Below, one piece after another: positions 40,492 to 42,459 of a DNA stretch of 42,459 nt. Under the pieces are notes generated by a model. That model saw only the letters and a program-made list of their open reading frames with translations. It was not told where the DNA came from and ran no database searches. Position 1 is the first letter of the stretch. Each line of letters begins with the position of its first letter. The translations under genes and the position numbers were made by a program. The DNA comes from a virus. The stretch is taken from IMG/VR virus record IMGVR_UViG_3300019764_000003, positions 1-42,459 of that record; one strand, written 5' to 3'.

Positions 40492-42032
40492 TAACCCACT
40501 ACGCCTCCCCATTTAGGATGGTAAATAACATTAGTATCTGATTTCTTTTTAGTTCGTCTTGGCTTAAGAGCAATTTCAACAGCAGAAGCAAATGCATCAG
40601 CAACATCATCATGTGGTGGTTTTGTACTTGATAACTGCTTCTCTAACTCTTCACATTCACCACCAACGTAGTGCCACACCTTACCGGCTTCATACCGAGG
40701 CTCAAGATTTGACATAATGCGAATTTGCTTATCTCCGCTCGGTGTGTGTTTATCTATTGTGTAGTAGACTTGGTTTTCTTGGTTCATACTTTTAATTTGT
40801 TCTACTACTAAGTTTTGCTGTCCGGATGTTTCTGCTCTTAGTTTAACCCACTTCCACTTATCATACAAAGTTCTTAAAGTTTCAAACATTACAGAAATCT
40901 TATCTGTTTTAAATCTTTTAATTGCCAGCACATAATAATTACCATGACCATCAATACCAATAACTACAATAGCAGTGTAGTCGGATTTCTTTGATAATGT
41001 TGCAGCAAAGTCAATGGCCGCAAACACATTCAAAGGCTGACCATTATAATTCCACACGCCTTTTAAAAACTGTAACTTAGTTGAATCGTAGTACTGAAAA
41101 TTCTCAATGCGTTTGTTTTCTGGGTCAGAAGGATCTTGGTAGTACTGAGCAAGGAATTGTGCTTTATCTCTGTAGTTTGCTTTAACTCGCCCCAACTCTC
41201 TTTTATTAAACCCAAACCACTTTCCATCTTTACGTTGTGTTCGTGGCCATAGAAACTGCCCATTCTCCTCAACAACCTTAACTGTTATTTCATACACATG
41301 TTCCTGCTCTACAATCTCACCTTGATCATCATAAATAGGTTCAGTCATGTTGATAAGATAATTATACAGATCATCAGGATGGTATCTTGTACCAACAGCT
41401 TTAATTACTCCACCTGGGTTTAATACAGAGTTTAATAGTGAGTAATAAGTATCCAGTTTGTCCCGCTCTGTTTTTGTATCTGCATTGCTAAGAACAACAA
41501 TGTCATCCAGTACAACAACATCGAAGTGAAGTCCTGTTGTCTCAGAACCAACGCCTACAGCTTTCATAGTAGGATCACGAATACTCTCATCATCACGTTT
41601 CCAATGTTCAACACAAAACTCGTCATTTCTCCAGAGAGTATACTTGCCGCCGTCTGGTTTTGCCATAAGTTCTGGCCAGTACGTTGCAACAACTTGTCCT
41701 GCAAGAATTGATTTAATAAACCCAAGCTGTTTTTCTACAACACCAGAAGTTGCGGAAGCAAGAAGTATTGTTATCTCTGGGTTATTAACAATATGCCAAG
41801 CACACCAATATGCAACCATTGTAGACTTCTGATGAGCACGAGGCCAGATACAGAGTTGATGTTTATCTGTTGGTCGTTGAAGGAAATTACACAGCTCAAC
41901 ATGACAACTACCAAGCATACGTTCAGGAGCAACAAGAGCAATAAAAGCACGTAGATCGCCCATAGCTAAGTCACGCACCTTTAATTGAGCGTCTGTTAAC
42001 TTTCCTTTTTTATATAGTAGTTTCTTCGCCAT
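40491..42032 (-). CDS. terL: Terminase large subunit
   Basis: A 513-residue packaging motor. Its ATPase has a deviant Walker A, PRAHQKST (about 64-71), and Walker B VVVLDD (about 172-177). The RNase H-type nuclease is seen in AAIDFAATLSKKSDYTA (about 335-352) and the C-terminal DDVADAFASAVE. It cuts and pumps DNA into the head through the portal. GAGGAAC precedes the ATG, which overlaps the end of the upstream 91-residue gene. Confidence 0.93.
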   Translation of the reverse strand: MAKKLLYKKGKLTDAQLKVRDLAMGDLRAFIALVAPERMLGSCHVELCNFLQRPTDKHQLCIWPRAHQKSTMVAYWCAWHIVNNPEITILLASATSGVVEKQLGFIKSILAGQVVATYWPELMAKPDGGKYTLWRNDEFCVEHWKRDDESIRDPTMKAVGVGSETTGLHFDVVVLDDIVVLSNADTKTERDKLDTYYSLLNSVLNPGGVIKAVGTRYHPDDLYNYLINMTEPIYDDQGEIVEQEHVYEITVKVVEENGQFLWPRTQRKDGKWFGFNKRELGRVKANYRDKAQFLAQYYQDPSDPENKRIENFQYYDSTKLQFLKGVWNYNGQPLNVFAAIDFAATLSKKSDYTAIVVIGIDGHGNYYVLAIKRFKTDKISVMFETLRTLYDKWKWVKLRAETSGQQNLVVEQIKSMNQENQVYYTIDKHTPSGDKQIRIMSNLEPRYEAGKVWHYVGGECEELEKQLSSTKPPHDDVADAFASAVEIALKPRRTKKKSDTNVIYHPKWGGVVG

Positions 42033-42285
42033 GTTCCTCAGATAATAATACTGTTATAATTTCGGGATATCTATCTATCACTGATTCTCTGTCCCACCCA
42101 ATGTAACCACTTAAAAAATAGCAACATACATAAACTTCAGTTGGTGTTGTATCAGGTATGAATTGAACCACAACATTGTCTTCTATTTCAGACAACATAA
42201 TGTAGGAACCATCAACGGGTTTATTATTATAAAGCGGTAATGAGTAATCAAATAGGTTTGTTGGTATTACAAAATAAACGGTCAT
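42010..42285 (-). CDS. Small late protein, paralog of the junction gene
   Basis: A 91-residue protein beginning MTVYFVI with a C-terminal GYIGWDRESVIDRYPEIITV. The same start and YIG-x3-ESV-x3-YPE pattern occurs in the gene immediately upstream. Coupled by ATGA overlap with that gene and by overlap with terL. Function unknown. Confidence 0.6.
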   Translation of the reverse strand: MTVYFVIPTNLFDYSLPLYNNKPVDGSYIMLSEIEDNVVVQFIPDTTPTEVYVCCYFLSGYIGWDRESVIDRYPEIITVLLSEEHGEETTI

Positions 42286-42459
42286 AAGATTAAGGTATTT
42301 TTTAGTTTGGTTGTTTCTGTTAGTTGACCATCGATTGTTTCATAAGTTGGTGTTGTTAGTTCTGGATAGGCGGCCACTACTGATTCCCATGTTGTACCAA
42401 TGTATGTATTTACCATGCCAACATAGGCCACCGCATTAGGACCAAACTGATCACCACAA
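42282..42459 (-). CDS. Late-operon hypothetical protein, C-terminal part (crosses the circular junction)
   Basis: This frame is open from the right edge to TGA at 42282-42284. It repeats residues encoded at 1-123 and adds the final 18 residues (ending LKNTLIL) missing from the copy at the left edge. See the feature at 1-314 for the whole protein. Confidence 0.8.
   Translation of the reverse strand, partial: CGDQFGPNAVAYVGMVNTYIGTTWESVVAAYPELTTPTYETIDGQLTETTKLKNTLIL
42337..42459. repeat. Terminal direct repeat, right copy
   Basis: Exact copy of 1-123. The unique sequence therefore ends at 42336. See the left copy for interpretation. Confidence 0.95.

Overview
The window looks like the complete genome of a lytic, T7-like short-tailed phage (podovirus) of a Gram-negative host. 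Its first 123 bases (1-123) recur exactly at the end (42337-42459), and one minus-strand gene runs across that junction. The assembly is therefore circular or circularly permuted, with a unit length of 42,336 bp. The virion set (terminase, portal, scaffold, capsid, two tail-tube-type proteins, three internal virion-type proteins) is of T7 type, but no T7-type RNA polymerase gene was found. Together with ThyX, a family A polymerase, a Cas4-like nuclease and HNH/metallophosphoesterase genes, this recalls roseophage SIO1-like phages (Zobellviridae). That placement is an inference. A class III (anaerobic) ribonucleotide reductase suggests a host that grows without oxygen at least part of the time. 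No integrase or repressor was seen.

Layout. Two long convergent transcription units diverge from a gene-poor control region at about 3.1-3.6 kb and meet at a terminator at 24.2 kb. The plus-strand unit (3.6-24.2 kb) starts with many small, mostly unrecognised early genes, then a structured non-coding element at 7.1 kb. Replication and nucleotide genes follow: primase, DnaB-like helicase, ThyX, a split PolA, SSB-like protein, Cas4-like nuclease, HNH nuclease, papain-like hydrolase, metallophosphoesterase, DUF3310, dUTPase and NrdD. It closes with a lysozyme-like gene. The minus-strand unit starts at 3104, crosses the junction and continues from 42.3 kb down to 24.2 kb: possible small terminase, fibre-like proteins, large terminase, portal, scaffold, capsid, decoration protein, an internal terminator, tail-tube proteins, internal virion proteins, a fibre-like protein and a membrane/coiled-coil protein.

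Main discoveries. (1) nrdD is interrupted twice, at its two radical sites. An in-frame LAGLIDADG intein beginning with Ala sits directly before the active-site Cys-Cys. A 784-nt intervening sequence carrying a LAGLIDADG endonuclease ORF sits directly after the glycyl-radical Gly codon. For the latter I could find by eye group I P1, P10, P3, P7 and P8 pairings, and the predicted junction restores the NrdD C-terminus. The endonuclease ORF shares its last codons and stop with nrdD exon 2. (2) The DNA polymerase gene is split by three small ORFs just before motif A. The second part has its own strong ribosome binding site but carries an in-frame TAG inside motif A, flanked by identical CTT codons. 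Only a six-base hop (or loss of six bases) restores the catalytic DLSQIE motif. (3) Other oddities are tandem 15-bp iterons between the divergent units, a possibly frameshifted first early gene, a structured element at 7.1 kb, shared C-terminal modules in neighbouring virion genes, and a lysine-rich 34-residue peptide.
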